The translations under genes were made by a program, and so were the position numbers. 49,670 bases of DNA from Ottowia flava (lineage in GTDB: Bacteria; Pseudomonadota; Gammaproteobacteria; Burkholderiales; Burkholderiaceae_C). Of this stretch, positions 34,999 through 43,381 are shown piece after piece. The notes beneath the pieces were generated by a model. That model was given only the letters and a program-made list of their open reading frames with translations. It ran no database searches and was not told where the DNA came from. The DNA lies in the NCBI RefSeq assembly GCF_008017535.1, contig NZ_VRUA01000024.1, positions 1 to 49,670 of the forward strand, written 5' to 3'. Every line of letters starts with the position of its first letter. The stretch's first letter is position 1.

Positions 34999-36282
34999 TC
35001 AGACCGGACGCTTCATCTGGCAACTGTGGCCCATGGCAGCCTTGTCCGCGCTCACCTGTCGAACCACGCGAAAGCCGTAGCCGGACCCCTCCACGTCGAA
35101 CGGCACACCTGGCGCGCCATGACGCTCCATCACGCCCACGGCCAACGGCTGCAGGAACTGGTGATCGGCCGCACGCATGTGACCGCGCTGACCCGCCAGC
35201 GTGACGTCGGCGCGCTCCAGCTCGCGCGCCACGCGCAGCGGGTCGGCGCTGCGCGCGCGGTCGATCGCCTGCGCCAGCGCCTCGATCATCAGCTGCATGC
35301 GCATGTGCACGTAGTCGTCCTGCGGCTTGGGAAAGCGTGCGCGAAAGCTGCGGTAGAACTCGCTGCTCTCGGCCGTCGGTACGTTGGGCAGCCAGTCGGC
35401 CACGGCCACCACCTTGCCGATGCCCGCTTCGCCCATGGCTGCAGGCGCACCCAGCGCGTTGCCGTAGAAGGTGTAGAAGCGCCCGTCAAAATCCACGTCG
35501 CGCGCCGCCTTGACCAGCAGCGTCAAGTCGTTGCCCCAGTTGCCCGTCAGCACCGCCTGTGCGCCCGATGCCTTGATCTTGGTGGCGTAGGGCAGGAAGT
35601 CCTTCACGCGCCCGATGGGGTGCAATTCGTCACCGACGACGGCCACGTCGGGGCGCTTCTCGGCCAGCTGGCGCTTGGCTTCGCGCAGCACCGCCTGGCC
35701 GAAGCTGTAGTCCTGGCCGATGAGGTACATGCGCTGAAGCTGCTTGTCCTCGGCGATCAGTTGCATGAGCGCCGTCAGACGCATGTCGGCGTGCGCATCG
35801 AAGCGGAAGTGCCAGAAGCTGCACAGCTCGTTGGTCAGGATGGGGTCAACCGCCGAGTAGTTCAGGAACACCACGCGGCGCGCCGGATCGCGCTCGTTGT
35901 GCTTGTTGATGGCATCGATCAGCGCCGCCGCCACCGCCGACGAGTTGCCCTGTAGCACGAAATGTGCGCCGCTGTCGATCGCTGCGCGCAGCATCGACAG
36001 CGACTCTTCGGTCTGGCCCTTGTTGTCGAAGCGCTCCAGCGCCAGCGGCCGCTTGCCCTGCGCGGTAGTGACGCCACCGCGCGTGTTCACGCGCTCGATG
36101 GCCCAGGCCAGATTGCGGTAGACCGCCTCGCCAGTGTTGGCGAAGGGTCCGCTCAGGGACTCGATCAGGGCCAGCTTGACCGGCTCGCCGGCGCCGGGCT
36201 GCGCAGCGGCGGCCAACGGCAAAGTGCTGGCCAGCAGCGCCAGCGATTGAACCAGGGCTTGGCGACGACGCAGGAGAATCAT
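34999..36282 (-). CDS. ABC transporter periplasmic substrate-binding protein, Leu/Ile/Val-type
   Basis: This 427-residue protein has a signal peptide (residues 1-29: LLRRRQALVQSLALLASTLP, ending AAAAQ) and a type I periplasmic binding fold. Family parts include VKLALIESLSGPFANTGE, the RNLAWAIERVNTRGGV region and VFLNYSAVDPILTNELCSFW. It resembles branched-chain amino-acid/amide-binding proteins. No permease or ATPase gene is adjacent, so its transporter partner must be elsewhere. The ATG at 36282 is chosen because the signal peptide begins there. The ligand is unknown. Confidence 0.85.
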   Translation of the reverse strand: MILLRRRQALVQSLALLASTLPLAAAAQPGAGEPVKLALIESLSGPFANTGEAVYRNLAWAIERVNTRGGVTTAQGKRPLALERFDNKGQTEESLSMLRAAIDSGAHFVLQGNSSAVAAALIDAINKHNERDPARRVVFLNYSAVDPILTNELCSFWHFRFDAHADMRLTALMQLIAEDKQLQRMYLIGQDYSFGQAVLREAKRQLAEKRPDVAVVGDELHPIGRVKDFLPYATKIKASGAQAVLTGNWGNDLTLLVKAARDVDFDGRFYTFYGNALGAPAAMGEAGIGKVVAVADWLPNVPTAESSEFYRSFRARFPKPQDDYVHMRMQLMIEALAQAIDRARSADPLRVARELERADVTLAGQRGHMRAADHQFLQPLAVGVMERHGAPGVPFDVEGSGYGFRVVRQVSADKAAMGHSCQMKRPV

Positions 36283-36385
36283 GGGAGAACTCGGGAATGG
36301 TTGGTGGCGCGCATGGCGCCTTGGGGGGAACCGCTCAGTGGAACGCGGGTGTGCGCGTGGCCGCTGCTCGGGCAAAAAAACGTGC

Positions 36386-36964
36386 TCAGTCCTCGCCGGG
36401 GTCGGGTTCCTCGGGCGGGACTGCGTTGCTGAGGTAGCCATCCAGCCGGTCAAAAAAGCGCTGGTACAGCTTGGCGTCGGTCACCGTGGTGCTGGCCACC
36501 TTGACCAGCGAATCGAGCCCACCTTCGACCGGCAGCGATAGCGAGCCAAAGCCACCCACCCCCAGCGAGGCCGACTCTTTGACCTTGCGAACCACGTACT
36601 GCTCCTTCAAGCCGCTGACAAAGGCCACTGTGCGTTCGCTGTCGCCCTGCTCGGGCGCGCAGACGACGCGAAATTCCAGTTGCACGTGATGCTCGGGTGC
36701 GGGTTGAAAGTACTTGCGACCGGACACCTGTTCCGGCTTGGTGGCAGTGACGACGTAGCCCTGGCTCAACAGCGCACGCCGCGCAGCCTCGCACGCCAGT
36801 GCGGGGCTGACCGCGAAGTGTCGGCTGTGGGCCGATGAGTCGAAGGTTTCGGGCTGTATATCCACCAGTTCGGTGGATTTGGCGCCGGGCAGGCTGGTGC
36901 AGGCCGCCAACGCCAGTGGCACGAGCGCCAGCGCGGCGCTGCGCCCAAGGGTGGCAATGGTCAT
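36386..36964 (-). CDS. DUF2242 family lipoprotein
   Basis: This 192-residue product has a lipoprotein signal peptide ending in LALAAC (lipidated Cys22) and matches DUF2242. Conserved stretches are AHSRHFAVSPALACEAARRA, then LLSQGYVVTATKPEQVSGRK, then VQLEFRVVCAP. The C-terminal part is a DUF-typical VKVASTTVTDAKLYQRFFDR. It is predicted to sit in the cell envelope. Function is unknown. It is divergent from the Hsp20 gene across 235 bp and lies upstream of the solute-binding protein gene on the same strand. Confidence 0.82.
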   Translation of the reverse strand: MTIATLGRSAALALVPLALAACTSLPGAKSTELVDIQPETFDSSAHSRHFAVSPALACEAARRALLSQGYVVTATKPEQVSGRKYFQPAPEHHVQLEFRVVCAPEQGDSERTVAFVSGLKEQYVVRKVKESASLGVGGFGSLSLPVEGGLDSLVKVASTTVTDAKLYQRFFDRLDGYLSNAVPPEEPDPGED

Positions 36965-37199
36965 GCGAGAACGGGTTTCGCTATCAAAACAACAGCTGAT
37001 GGTAACGCGAGTCGCTTGCGCGACGCGACATGCGGCACGGTCTTTTGTAACCGCACGGCGCAAGCGCATTGCGCGGTAGCCTGAACTTTTTCACGTGATC
37101 GAGCGCTTGAAAAGGCGCAGGGCGCGCTCAAGTGAGGCAGCAAGACAGTCGGCGACGCTGTGTCGGCCGGCCAACCCGAAGCTTTTTAGGACCACGACC
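36965..37199. promoter_or_regulatory. divergent intergenic region, DUF2242 gene and Hsp20 gene
   Basis: This 235-bp region should contain promoters for both genes. CTTGAAAA at about 37105-37112 resembles a heat-shock sigma-factor -35 box, but I see no matching CCCCAT-like -10, so that call is weak. TTTCGCTATCAAAACA at about 36977-36992 resembles half of the dispersed element. AGGA near 37187 precedes the Hsp20 ATG. Confidence 0.3.
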
Positions 37200-37577
37200 A
37201 TGATTTTCACCGCCGCCAACCCCAACCTGCGCCGCTCGGTTTACGCCCCTGCCCTGCGCTCGCTCGACCGCTTCCTGGACGACGCCATCGCCGTCGCCAA
37301 GACCGCCGGCACCCAGCTCAAGGAAGAAGACAAGCACTGGGAGCTGAGCATCGACGTTCCCGGCGTGAGCCGCGAGCAACTGAACATCGCCATCGAAGGC
37401 GCCACGGTGCGCGTCACCACGGTGGAAGATGCGCCGCGCCAGTACAAGAAGGCTTACGAGTTCACGCAGGAAGTGGACACGGCCGCCAGCAGCGCCAAGC
37501 TGGAAAACGGCGTGCTCACGCTGAAGCTCGTCAAGCTGGTGCCTGAAAGCAAGGCCACCACGCTGTCGATCGACTGA
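37200..37577 (+). CDS. Hsp20/alpha-crystallin family small heat-shock protein
   Basis: This 125-residue holdase-type chaperone has an alpha-crystallin domain from about residue 40 (KHWELSIDVPGVSREQLNIA, ending SAKLENGVLTLKLVKLVPES). The LENGVLTL motif is the family's most conserved segment. It is somewhat short, with a reduced N-terminal arm, and ends abruptly without the usual IxI tail, so oligomer formation may differ from the standard. A bidirectional terminator follows. Confidence 0.88.
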   Translation: MIFTAANPNLRRSVYAPALRSLDRFLDDAIAVAKTAGTQLKEEDKHWELSIDVPGVSREQLNIAIEGATVRVTTVEDAPRQYKKAYEFTQEVDTAASSAKLENGVLTLKLVKLVPESKATTLSID

Positions 37578-37667
37578 CCAACCCGCTGCAAGCGCGGCGA
37601 TCGGTGGGTTGCCACTGCGGCGTTGCGCCCTAGCGGCAACGCAAATCGTCCGAAGCGGAGTTGCACT

Positions 37668-37697
37668 AAAAAAAGGAAGCCGTGGCTTCCTTTTTTT
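37668..37697 (+). terminator. bidirectional Rho-independent terminator
   Basis: AAAAAAAGGAAGC (37668-37680) pairs with GCTTCCTTTTTTT (37685-37697) around the four-base loop CGTG. The seven-A and seven-T flanks let it terminate both the Hsp20 transcript (plus) and the tsaD transcript (minus). Confidence 0.92.
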
Positions 37698-37734
37698 GTT
37701 CATCGACCAGTGGCCGAAGCGCTGGAACGCCGCC

Positions 37735-38787
37735 TCAGGCAGCCAGCGGCAGTTGGTCCAGCGGCCAGCGCGGCTTGACGTCGAACGCGTACTGCCGGCT
37801 GGGCGCCTCGATGCCGGCCTGCATCCGCATGGCGCCGGCCAGCGCGATCATGGCGCCGTTGTCGGTGCACAGGTGCAGCTCGGGGTAGTGCACACGCACG
37901 CCCCGCGCAGCGCAAGCGGCGTTTAGATCGTCGCGCAGGCGCGCGTTGGCGCCGACGCCGCCGGCGACGACCAGGCGCTTCAGGCCACTGTTTTTCAACG
38001 CATTTAGGGATTTTTTAACCAGCACCTCGACGATGGCCGCCTGCGTGCTGGCGGCCAGGTCGGCGCGTTGCTGGTCGCAAGGCGCGCTTTCCATGCGCTT
38101 CGCGTGGGTCAGCACGGCGGTCTTCAGGCCCGCGAAGGAGAAGTCCAGGTTCCCGCTGTGCAGCAGCGGGCGCGGCAGCTTGAAGCCCTCGGGGTCGCCA
38201 AACTCGGCCAACCGCGCCAGCGCCGGGCCGCCGGGGTAGCCCAGGCCCAGCAGCTTGGCAGACTTGTCGAACGCTTCGCCGGCCGCGTCGTCAATGGTTT
38301 CGCCCAGCAGTTCGTAGCGACCGACACCGTCCACGCGCATCAGCTGGGTATGGCCGCCGCTGACCAGCAAGGCGATAAAGGGGAATTCGGGCGGATCGGC
38401 GCTCAGGAAAGGCGACAGCAAATGCCCTTCCAGGTGGTGCACGCCCAGCACCGGCTTGTCCAGCGCCGCGCCCAAGGCGCACGCCAGACCCGCGCCCACC
38501 AGCAGTGCGCCTGCCAGGCCGGGCCCGCGCGTGAACGCTACCATATCGATAGCTTCCAGTGCAGTACCAGACTGCGCCAGAACCTCATTGGCCAAAGGAA
38601 TGACGCGGCGGATGTGGTCGCGGCTGGCCAGCTCCGGCACCACGCCGCCGTAGTCGGCGTGCATCGCCACCTGGGTGTGCAGCGCGTGCGCCAGCAACGT
38701 GGGCACACCCTCGCCTTCGGCGCGCACCAGCGCGACGCCGGTTTCATCACACGACGATTCGATGCCCAGGACCAGAAGCGACGACAT
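37735..38787 (-). CDS. tsaD: tRNA N6-threonylcarbamoyladenosine transferase
   Basis: TsaD transfers the threonylcarbamoyl group to A37 of ANN-decoding tRNAs with TsaB and TsaE. The 350-residue protein begins [20 protein letters not shown], contains the metal-binding HHLEGH (His118, His122) and the nucleotide-binding VSGGHTQL and [13 protein letters not shown] motifs of the ASKHA fold. I use the ATG at 38787 because the open frame upstream runs into the neighbouring gene. It lies downstream of a CBS-domain gene on the same strand. Confidence 0.96.
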   Translation of the reverse strand: MSSLLVLGIESSCDETGVALVRAEGEGVPTLLAHALHTQVAMHADYGGVVPELASRDHIRRVIPLANEVLAQSGTALEAIDMVAFTRGPGLAGALLVGAGLACALGAALDKPVLGVHHLEGHLLSPFLSADPPEFPFIALLVSGGHTQLMRVDGVGRYELLGETIDDAAGEAFDKSAKLLGLGYPGGPALARLAEFGDPEGFKLPRPLLHSGNLDFSFAGLKTAVLTHAKRMESAPCDQQRADLAASTQAAIVEVLVKKSLNALKNSGLKRLVVAGGVGANARLRDDLNAACAARGVRVHYPELHLCTDNGAMIALAGAMRMQAGIEAPSRQYAFDVKPRWPLDQLPLAA

Positions 38788-38834
38788 GGAACGAATTATC
38801 TGCCGCGGCACGCCACGCCGCTGGCACCTGGCTT

Positions 38835-39275
38835 TCAGGCCATGTTGCCAGCGATGTAGCTCTCCATCTGTGCGATCAGAAAGCGCTGCTCGGCCAGCTG
38901 GGCATTGACCAGGTCGCCGATCGACACCAGCCCCAGCACCTGGCCACCGTCGACCACCGGCAGGTGGCGCAGCCGCGCCTGCGTCATGATGCCCATGCAT
39001 TCCTGCACGGTCTGGCGCGGGCCGACGACGTAGAGCTTGGCGGTCATCACATCGGCCAGCAGCGTATCGGCCGACGCCAGCCCCTTGAGCGCCAGTTTGC
39101 GCGCGTAGTCGCGCTCGGTGAAGATGCCCAGCAAAGCGTCCCCCTGCATGATCAGCACCGAGCCGATGTTGCGCTCGGCCATCAGTTGCAGCGCGTCGCG
39201 CACGGTGGCGTCGGGCGGCAGCGCCGCCAGCGCCCGCTTGTCGGGGGTGGCAAGGATGTCGGACACACTGGGCAT
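38835..39275 (-). CDS. two-CBS-domain protein
   Basis: This 146-residue cytoplasmic protein consists of two CBS motifs (about residues 8-65 and 72-130). They are marked by [19 protein letters not shown] and [23 protein letters not shown] pairs bind adenosyl ligands such as AMP, ATP, NADH or SAM and act as energy or redox sensors. The ATG at 39275 has AAGGAG 7 bases upstream. The C-terminal helix ([16 protein letters not shown]) is typical of this stand-alone family. Ligand and partner are unknown. Confidence 0.9.
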   Translation of the reverse strand: MPSVSDILATPDKRALAALPPDATVRDALQLMAERNIGSVLIMQGDALLGIFTERDYARKLALKGLASADTLLADVMTAKLYVVGPRQTVQECMGIMTQARLRHLPVVDGGQVLGLVSIGDLVNAQLAEQRFLIAQMESYIAGNMA

Positions 39276-39487
39276 GGGCGGCTCCTTCAAAGGCGGCTGA
39301 AAATGGTTGGTACATCGTGCCAGAAGCCGCGGCGGCCCGCCACCGGTTGCGTCACAAAGCGCAACCATCGGCAGCGCCAAAGCGCGTGCGATGGCACTGT
39401 GCCAGCGCGGACCCTGCCATGGCCGCGGGGCCGGCGGCACCGCCCGAAAGATCACTGCGCGGCGCCCCAGCCGCGCACAGCTTGCTA

Positions 39488-39545
39488 TAGTTGAAGTAGC
39501 TGCCCGCGCCGATGGCTGTAGGGCCAGAATCAGATTTCACTCAAA
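39488..39545 (+). repeat. dispersed element, copy 10
   Basis: AGTTGAAGTAGCTGCCCGCG, then CTGTAGGGCCAGAATCAGAT form a near-consensus copy. It ends 20 bp before the start codon of the ModA-like gene, so it forms part of that gene's 5' leader. Confidence 0.85.
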
Positions 39546-39565
39546 TATCCGGAAGACCTCACCCC

Positions 39566-40261
39566 ATGTCTGCCAACGCGCTCTGCCTGATTTCCTCCAT
39601 GGCCACCAAGAAGGTGTTGACCGAATTGCTGGCGCAGTACCACCAGATGTACCCCCAGGTCACCGCCGGGCTGGAATCGGTCGGTGGGGTGGACGCGGCC
39701 AAGCGGGTGCAAGCGGGCGAGCCGTTTGACGGCGTACTGCTGGCCAGCGACGCCATCGACACGCTGATCGCCAGCGGCCATGTGCTGGCGGGCAGCCGCG
39801 TGGATCTGGTGCGCTCCGGCGTCGCCGCGGCGGTGCGCGCGGGCACGCCCGGCCCGGATATCGGCAGCGAAGACGCCGTCAAGCGCGCCGTTCAGGCCGC
39901 GCGCACGCTGGGCTATTCCACCGGACCCAGCGGCGTGCAGCTGGCCAAGCTGTTCGAGCGCTGGGGCATCGCGGATGAGGTGAACGCCAAGCTGGTCACC
40001 CCGCCGCCTGGCACGCCGGTCGGCCAACTGGTGGCCAGCGGGGACGTGGAGTTGGGCTTTCAGCAACTCAGCGAATTGATGAACCTGCCCGGCATCAACG
40101 TGCTGGGCCCGCTGCCACCGGCGATCCAGATCACCACCGTCTTCTCGGGCGGCGTGGCCGCCACCTCGCAACAGCCGGATGCCGTGCGCGAATTGCTGGC
40201 CTTTCTGGCGTCGCCGCAGACTCAGGGGATCAAGCAGGCGAACGGGATGGAGACGGCCTGA
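39566..40261 (+). CDS. ModA-like substrate-binding protein without signal peptide
   Basis: This 231-residue protein has the type II periplasmic binding fold of the molybdate-binding family (VGGVDAAKRVQAGEPFDGVL, then GYSTGPSGVQLAKLFERWGI, then VELGFQQLSELMNLPGINVL). It starts at the first beta strand (MSANALCLISSMATKKVLTE) and has no signal peptide. The possible upstream start at 39512 lies inside a dispersed element and would not supply one. It therefore appears to be cytoplasmic. No transporter genes are adjacent. A ligand-sensing or storage role is possible but speculative. Confidence 0.75.
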   Translation: MSANALCLISSMATKKVLTELLAQYHQMYPQVTAGLESVGGVDAAKRVQAGEPFDGVLLASDAIDTLIASGHVLAGSRVDLVRSGVAAAVRAGTPGPDIGSEDAVKRAVQAARTLGYSTGPSGVQLAKLFERWGIADEVNAKLVTPPPGTPVGQLVASGDVELGFQQLSELMNLPGINVLGPLPPAIQITTVFSGGVAATSQQPDAVRELLAFLASPQTQGIKQANGMETA

Positions 40262-40287
40262 TCTGGCGGGTCACGCGCCCATTTTTG

Positions 40288-40348
40288 CTCAAATCGAATC
40301 AGCCTTCTGCCCTAGAACCACTTGCGCAAGCAGCTACTTTTAACATAG
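40288..40348 (-). repeat. dispersed element, copy 11
   Basis: The plus strand reads CTCAAATCGAATCAGCCTTC, then TGCCCTAGAACCACTTGCGC, then AAGCAGCTACTTTTA, matching the reverse complement of the element. It lies between the convergent ModA-like and TetR genes. Confidence 0.85.
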
Positions 40349-40360
40349 CAGAAAGCAACG

Positions 40361-41143
40361 CTACACAGCCACGCCGCGTGCGCCGACCCGCGCCACCAGC
40401 TGCGCCAGGTAGGCCTCAAACAGCGTGCGCGACTGCAGCTTGAACATGCGGATGCGCCCGGTGTGGCTGAGCACCAGCAGGCCAACGACATGGGCAAACA
40501 GCGCGGTGACTTCGGCCACGGCCTGCGTTTCGGAGAGGCCCAGCGCTTGCAAGCTGAGCTGCTGCGGCGCCAGCGCTGCGCGCAATTGGGTGTTGAGCTG
40601 CTCGTCCAGCTCCGGCGTCAGCCCGCGCGGCTGCATGCCCTGGAACAGGTAGAAGCCCAGGTCCAGATCGCGCGGGTTGTCGGCGTAGAAGTCGTAGAAG
40701 GCCGTGGCCGTGGCGCGCAGGCGATCGGTCAACGCCGCGGGCGCGTTGCCCGCAGGCGCATCGGCCGCCGCCTGCGCCACGCAGGCATTCAGCCGTTCCA
40801 ACGACTCGCCCAGCAGTGCGGCGTAGACCGCCTCCTTGCTCGGGAAGTAGCTGTAGATCGCGCCCGGCGTGTAGCCGGCGCGCTGGGCGATCTCGCGCAC
40901 GCTGGCGCCTTCCAGGCCCAGCTCGAAAAACGCTGCGCGGGCCGCGTCCAGCACATGGGCGCGGCGCTGGTCGGACTGCACCTTTTGCCGGTCGGCGCGC
41001 GACAGGGGTGCGGCGCGTGGGCGATCGCCGGCGGACGTCGACGTGGCCACCGACCGCCCGGCACGCGGGCGCTTGGCGGCAGGCGCCGCGTCGGCATTGG
41101 GGCGGGCTGCGCGCGGGCGCGGCGTGGGGGTGCGTGAAGCCAT
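40361..41143 (-). CDS. TetR/AcrR family transcriptional regulator
   Basis: This 260-residue regulator has a basic, disordered N-terminal extension of about 58 residues (many Pro, Arg and Ala). A TetR helix-turn-helix follows at about 62-108 (RRAHVLDAARAAFFELGLEG, then IAQRAGYTPGAIYSYFPSKE). The C-terminal half is the ligand/dimerisation domain, and its inducer is unknown. It is divergent from the HpaB/AbfD-like enzyme, with an inverted repeat between them, so it most likely represses that gene and itself. The long N-terminal extension is unusual for the family, and a later start cannot be excluded. Confidence 0.88.
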   Translation of the reverse strand: MASRTPTPRPRAARPNADAAPAAKRPRAGRSVATSTSAGDRPRAAPLSRADRQKVQSDQRRAHVLDAARAAFFELGLEGASVREIAQRAGYTPGAIYSYFPSKEAVYAALLGESLERLNACVAQAAADAPAGNAPAALTDRLRATATAFYDFYADNPRDLDLGFYLFQGMQPRGLTPELDEQLNTQLRAALAPQQLSLQALGLSETQAVAEVTALFAHVVGLLVLSHTGRIRMFKLQSRTLFEAYLAQLVARVGARGVAV

Positions 41144-41158
41144 ATCCTGAAATATACA

Positions 41159-41187
41159 TTGACCGATAAATTGAACAGTGTTCAAAT
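41159..41187 (+). promoter_or_regulatory. candidate promoter overlapping the TetR operator
   Basis: TTGACC (41159-41164) and TCAAAT (41182-41187) are spaced 17 bp and could be a sigma-70 promoter for the HpaB/AbfD-like gene. The inverted repeat TTGAACAGTGTTCAA lies between and over them, a classical position for repression. Confidence 0.4.
41171..41185. promoter_or_regulatory. perfect inverted repeat, probable TetR-type operator
   Basis: TTGAAC-AGT-GTTCAA is a perfect 6-bp inverted repeat, with outer A/T matches extending it. It lies in the 81-bp gap between the divergent TetR gene and the HpaB/AbfD-like gene. TetR regulators usually bind such palindromes next to their own genes. Confidence 0.6.
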
Positions 41188-41224
41188 TCACGCAAACACA
41201 TCCCCCACAATGAAAGGCCCGCTC

Positions 41225-42832
41225 ATGGACACCGCCCGCTCTGCCGCCACCGCCGCCCCGCTGATGACCGGCGCCGACTACCGCGAATCGCTGCGGCGCC
41301 TGAAGCCCGTGGTCTATGTCGACGGCCGCCTGGTCGACTCGGTGGCGGACGACCGTGCGCTGCAGCCGGGCGTCAATGCGCTGGCTTTCACCTACGACTT
41401 CGCGCGTAACGCGGACTACGCGCCGATCGCACTGGCCACGCAGACCAGCCGCAACCGCACCGTCAACCGCATGCTGCACGTCAACGAATCGGCGGGCGAC
41501 TTGCTGAACAAGCTGGAGGCCGTGCGCGTGCTGTGCCAGGAAACCGGCTGCGCCCAACGCTACCTGACGCACGACGCGCTCAACGGCATCGCCCAGGCCA
41601 CCGCCGCCATCGACGACGCGCACGGCAGCACGGAGCACCGCGCGCGCTTCAACGCCTACCTGGCCGACGTGCAGGAGCGCGACCTGGCCGTGGGCGTGGC
41701 CATGACCGACGCCAAGGGCGACCGCAGCCGCAAACCCCACCAGCAGGCCAACCCCGACACCTACGTGCACGTGGTCGAGCGCAACGCCAAGGGCATCGTC
41801 ATCAGCGGCACCAAGGCCATCGTGACGGGCGCGCCCTACATGCACGAACTGCTGGTGATGCCCAGCCGGAACATGGGCCAGGCCGATGCCGACTTCGCCG
41901 TGTGCTGCGCCGTGCCGGTGGACGCCAAGGGCATCACCATGGTGTCGCGCCCGGCCGGCCGTCCGGGTGAAAAGCTGGAGCATGGCGACGCGCTGTTCTC
42001 GCGCCAATACGGGCAAAGCACGGCCGTGGTCATCTTCGACAAGGTCTTCGTGCCATGGGAGCGCGTGTTCTTTGAAAGCGAGTGGGAGCACAGCCACGTG
42101 TTGACCTACAGCTACGCCACGCACCACCGCCACAGCTGCATCGCCGCGCGCGCCGGCTTTGGCGACCTGCTGATCGGCGCCGGCGCGCTGATGTGCGAGG
42201 CCAACGGCCTCGACCCCAACGAGAAGAGCAACCTGCGCGAGCCGATGGTTGAGTTGATCAAGATCACCGAGGGCTTTTACGCTTGCGGTGTGGCCGCCAG
42301 CGTTTACGCCACGCAAGACCCGCACAGCGGCAGCTTCATGCCCGAGCCCGTGTTCAGCAACATCGGCAAGCTGCTGCTGGCCACGCAAATCTACGACATG
42401 CACCGGTTGGCGCACGAAGTGTCGGGCGGCCTGATCGTCGCCCTGCCCGGCCCCGATGAAGACCATAACCCCGCCACCGCCGCCACGCTGGCCGAAGTGC
42501 TGCGCGCCAACCCGTCTGTGCCCTACGACAAGCGCATCGAGGTGGCCCGCTTCATCGAAGACCTGACCGCCAGCTACCAGGGCGGCTGGTATTCGCTGAT
42601 CAGCCTGCACGGCGGCGGCTCGCCCGCGGCGATGAAGCAGGAAATCTGGCGCAACTACCCGGTGGGCAATAAGGTCGAGCTGGTCGAGCGCCTGCTCGAC
42701 CGCGGCGTGCTGGCGCAGAACGACCGCGCCATCACCCGCAACCGCCAGCCCGGCAAGTGCTGCGACCAGGGCTGCAGCGCGCCCGGCCAGCCGATCATGG
42801 TCGACCTGCCCAAGCGCCCGTCACAGGTCTGA
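41225..42832 (+). CDS. 4-hydroxyphenylacetate 3-hydroxylase / 4-hydroxybutyryl-CoA dehydratase superfamily protein
   Basis: This 535-residue flavoprotein of the HpaB/AbfD superfamily (acyl-CoA dehydrogenase-like fold) has a family N-terminus, MTGADYRESLRRLKPVVYVD (residues 14-33). Its C-terminal signature ISLHGGGSPAAMK (459-471) is closest to the AbfD branch. AbfD coordinates a [4Fe-4S] cluster with Cys99, Cys103, His292 and Cys299. By my alignment Cys109 and His301 remain, but the other two positions are Tyr113 and Ala308, so a standard cluster is unlikely. A tail beyond the domain contains KCCDQGC (511-517). The start at 41225 has AAAGG 7 bases upstream. The substrate is unknown; a divergent TetR gene suggests inducible catabolism. 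Confidence 0.85.
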   Translation: MDTARSAATAAPLMTGADYRESLRRLKPVVYVDGRLVDSVADDRALQPGVNALAFTYDFARNADYAPIALATQTSRNRTVNRMLHVNESAGDLLNKLEAVRVLCQETGCAQRYLTHDALNGIAQATAAIDDAHGSTEHRARFNAYLADVQERDLAVGVAMTDAKGDRSRKPHQQANPDTYVHVVERNAKGIVISGTKAIVTGAPYMHELLVMPSRNMGQADADFAVCCAVPVDAKGITMVSRPAGRPGEKLEHGDALFSRQYGQSTAVVIFDKVFVPWERVFFESEWEHSHVLTYSYATHHRHSCIAARAGFGDLLIGAGALMCEANGLDPNEKSNLREPMVELIKITEGFYACGVAASVYATQDPHSGSFMPEPVFSNIGKLLLATQIYDMHRLAHEVSGGLIVALPGPDEDHNPATAATLAEVLRANPSVPYDKRIEVARFIEDLTASYQGGWYSLISLHGGGSPAAMKQEIWRNYPVGNKVELVERLLDRGVLAQNDRAITRNRQPGKCCDQGCSAPGQPIMVDLPKRPSQV

Positions 42833-42938
42833 GCGCCAGCGCCCACGGCCCGAACGGCACAAGCCGGGCAATGGGACAATCGCGCCAAGCCGCCGCCCCC
42901 TGTATGGCGCGGCGGTACGCCTGCGACGCCCCTTGCCC

Positions 42939-43274
42939 ATGAGCCACGCCCTGACCGACCCCGACCTGCTTGCCCTGCTGCGCGACACGCTGGCCGGTGG
43001 CGACGCGCCGGGCGCGGTGATCTGCCTGTGCGCCGACTGGTGCGGCACCTGCCGCGAGTTCTCGCCCGGCTTTACGCAGGCTGCGCAGGCCCACCCTGAG
43101 CTGACCTTCCGCTGGGTCGACATCGAGGACGAGGCCCACGCCATCGGCGATCTGGACATCGAGACCTTTCCCACCCTGGTGATCGGCGCGCGCGATGGCA
43201 GCGTGCGCTTTGCCGGCCCGGTGCTGCCACAGGCCGGCCAGATCGGGCGGTTGCTGCAAAGCCTGGGTCTGTAG
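42939..43274 (+). CDS. thioredoxin-like protein
   Basis: This 111-residue protein is a thioredoxin-fold protein with the redox motif WCGTC (Cys35, Cys38) after CLCADW. The cis-proline segment is ETFPTLVIG. It has no signal peptide, so it is probably cytoplasmic. Thioredoxins reduce disulfides. The differences from TrxA suggest a specialised or divergent member. The ATG at 42939 is chosen over an upstream TTG at 42933. Neighbours are the HpaB/AbfD-like gene upstream and ybiB downstream. Confidence 0.88.
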   Translation: MSHALTDPDLLALLRDTLAGGDAPGAVICLCADWCGTCREFSPGFTQAAQAHPELTFRWVDIEDEAHAIGDLDIETFPTLVIGARDGSVRFAGPVLPQAGQIGRLLQSLGL

Positions 43275-43330
43275 ACGGTGGGTCGCGCCTCGGTAGGCGC
43301 GAAACTTACGTCAGAGCTTAACTTGGCAAA

Positions 43331-43348
43331 AATTGACAATGGTCAATT
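43331..43348. promoter_or_regulatory. perfect 7-bp inverted repeat upstream of ybiB
   Basis: AATTGAC-AATG-GTCAATT is a perfect inverted repeat 33 bp before the ybiB start. Its left arm contains TTGACA (43333-43338), a consensus -35 box, but I see no good -10 at the right distance. It could be an operator for an unknown regulator of ybiB-cobA. Confidence 0.4.
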
Positions 43349-43381
43349 GCCGCCATCAAGCCACTGAACCACAATGCCACC

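Noticed and set aside
36977-36992. Half-match to the dispersed element near the DUF2242 start
   Set aside because: Only about 12 bases around GCTATCAAAAC agree; too short to count as a copy.
37105-37140. Heat-shock sigma-factor promoter for Hsp20
   Set aside because: A CTTGAAAA -35 is present but there is no CCCCAT-type -10 at 11-16 bp.
38541-38590. Possible dispersed-element copy inside tsaD (GATAGCTTCCAGTGCAG)
   Set aside because: The encoded TsaD segment has the same length as in E. coli, so there is no insertion; the match is partial and probably chance.
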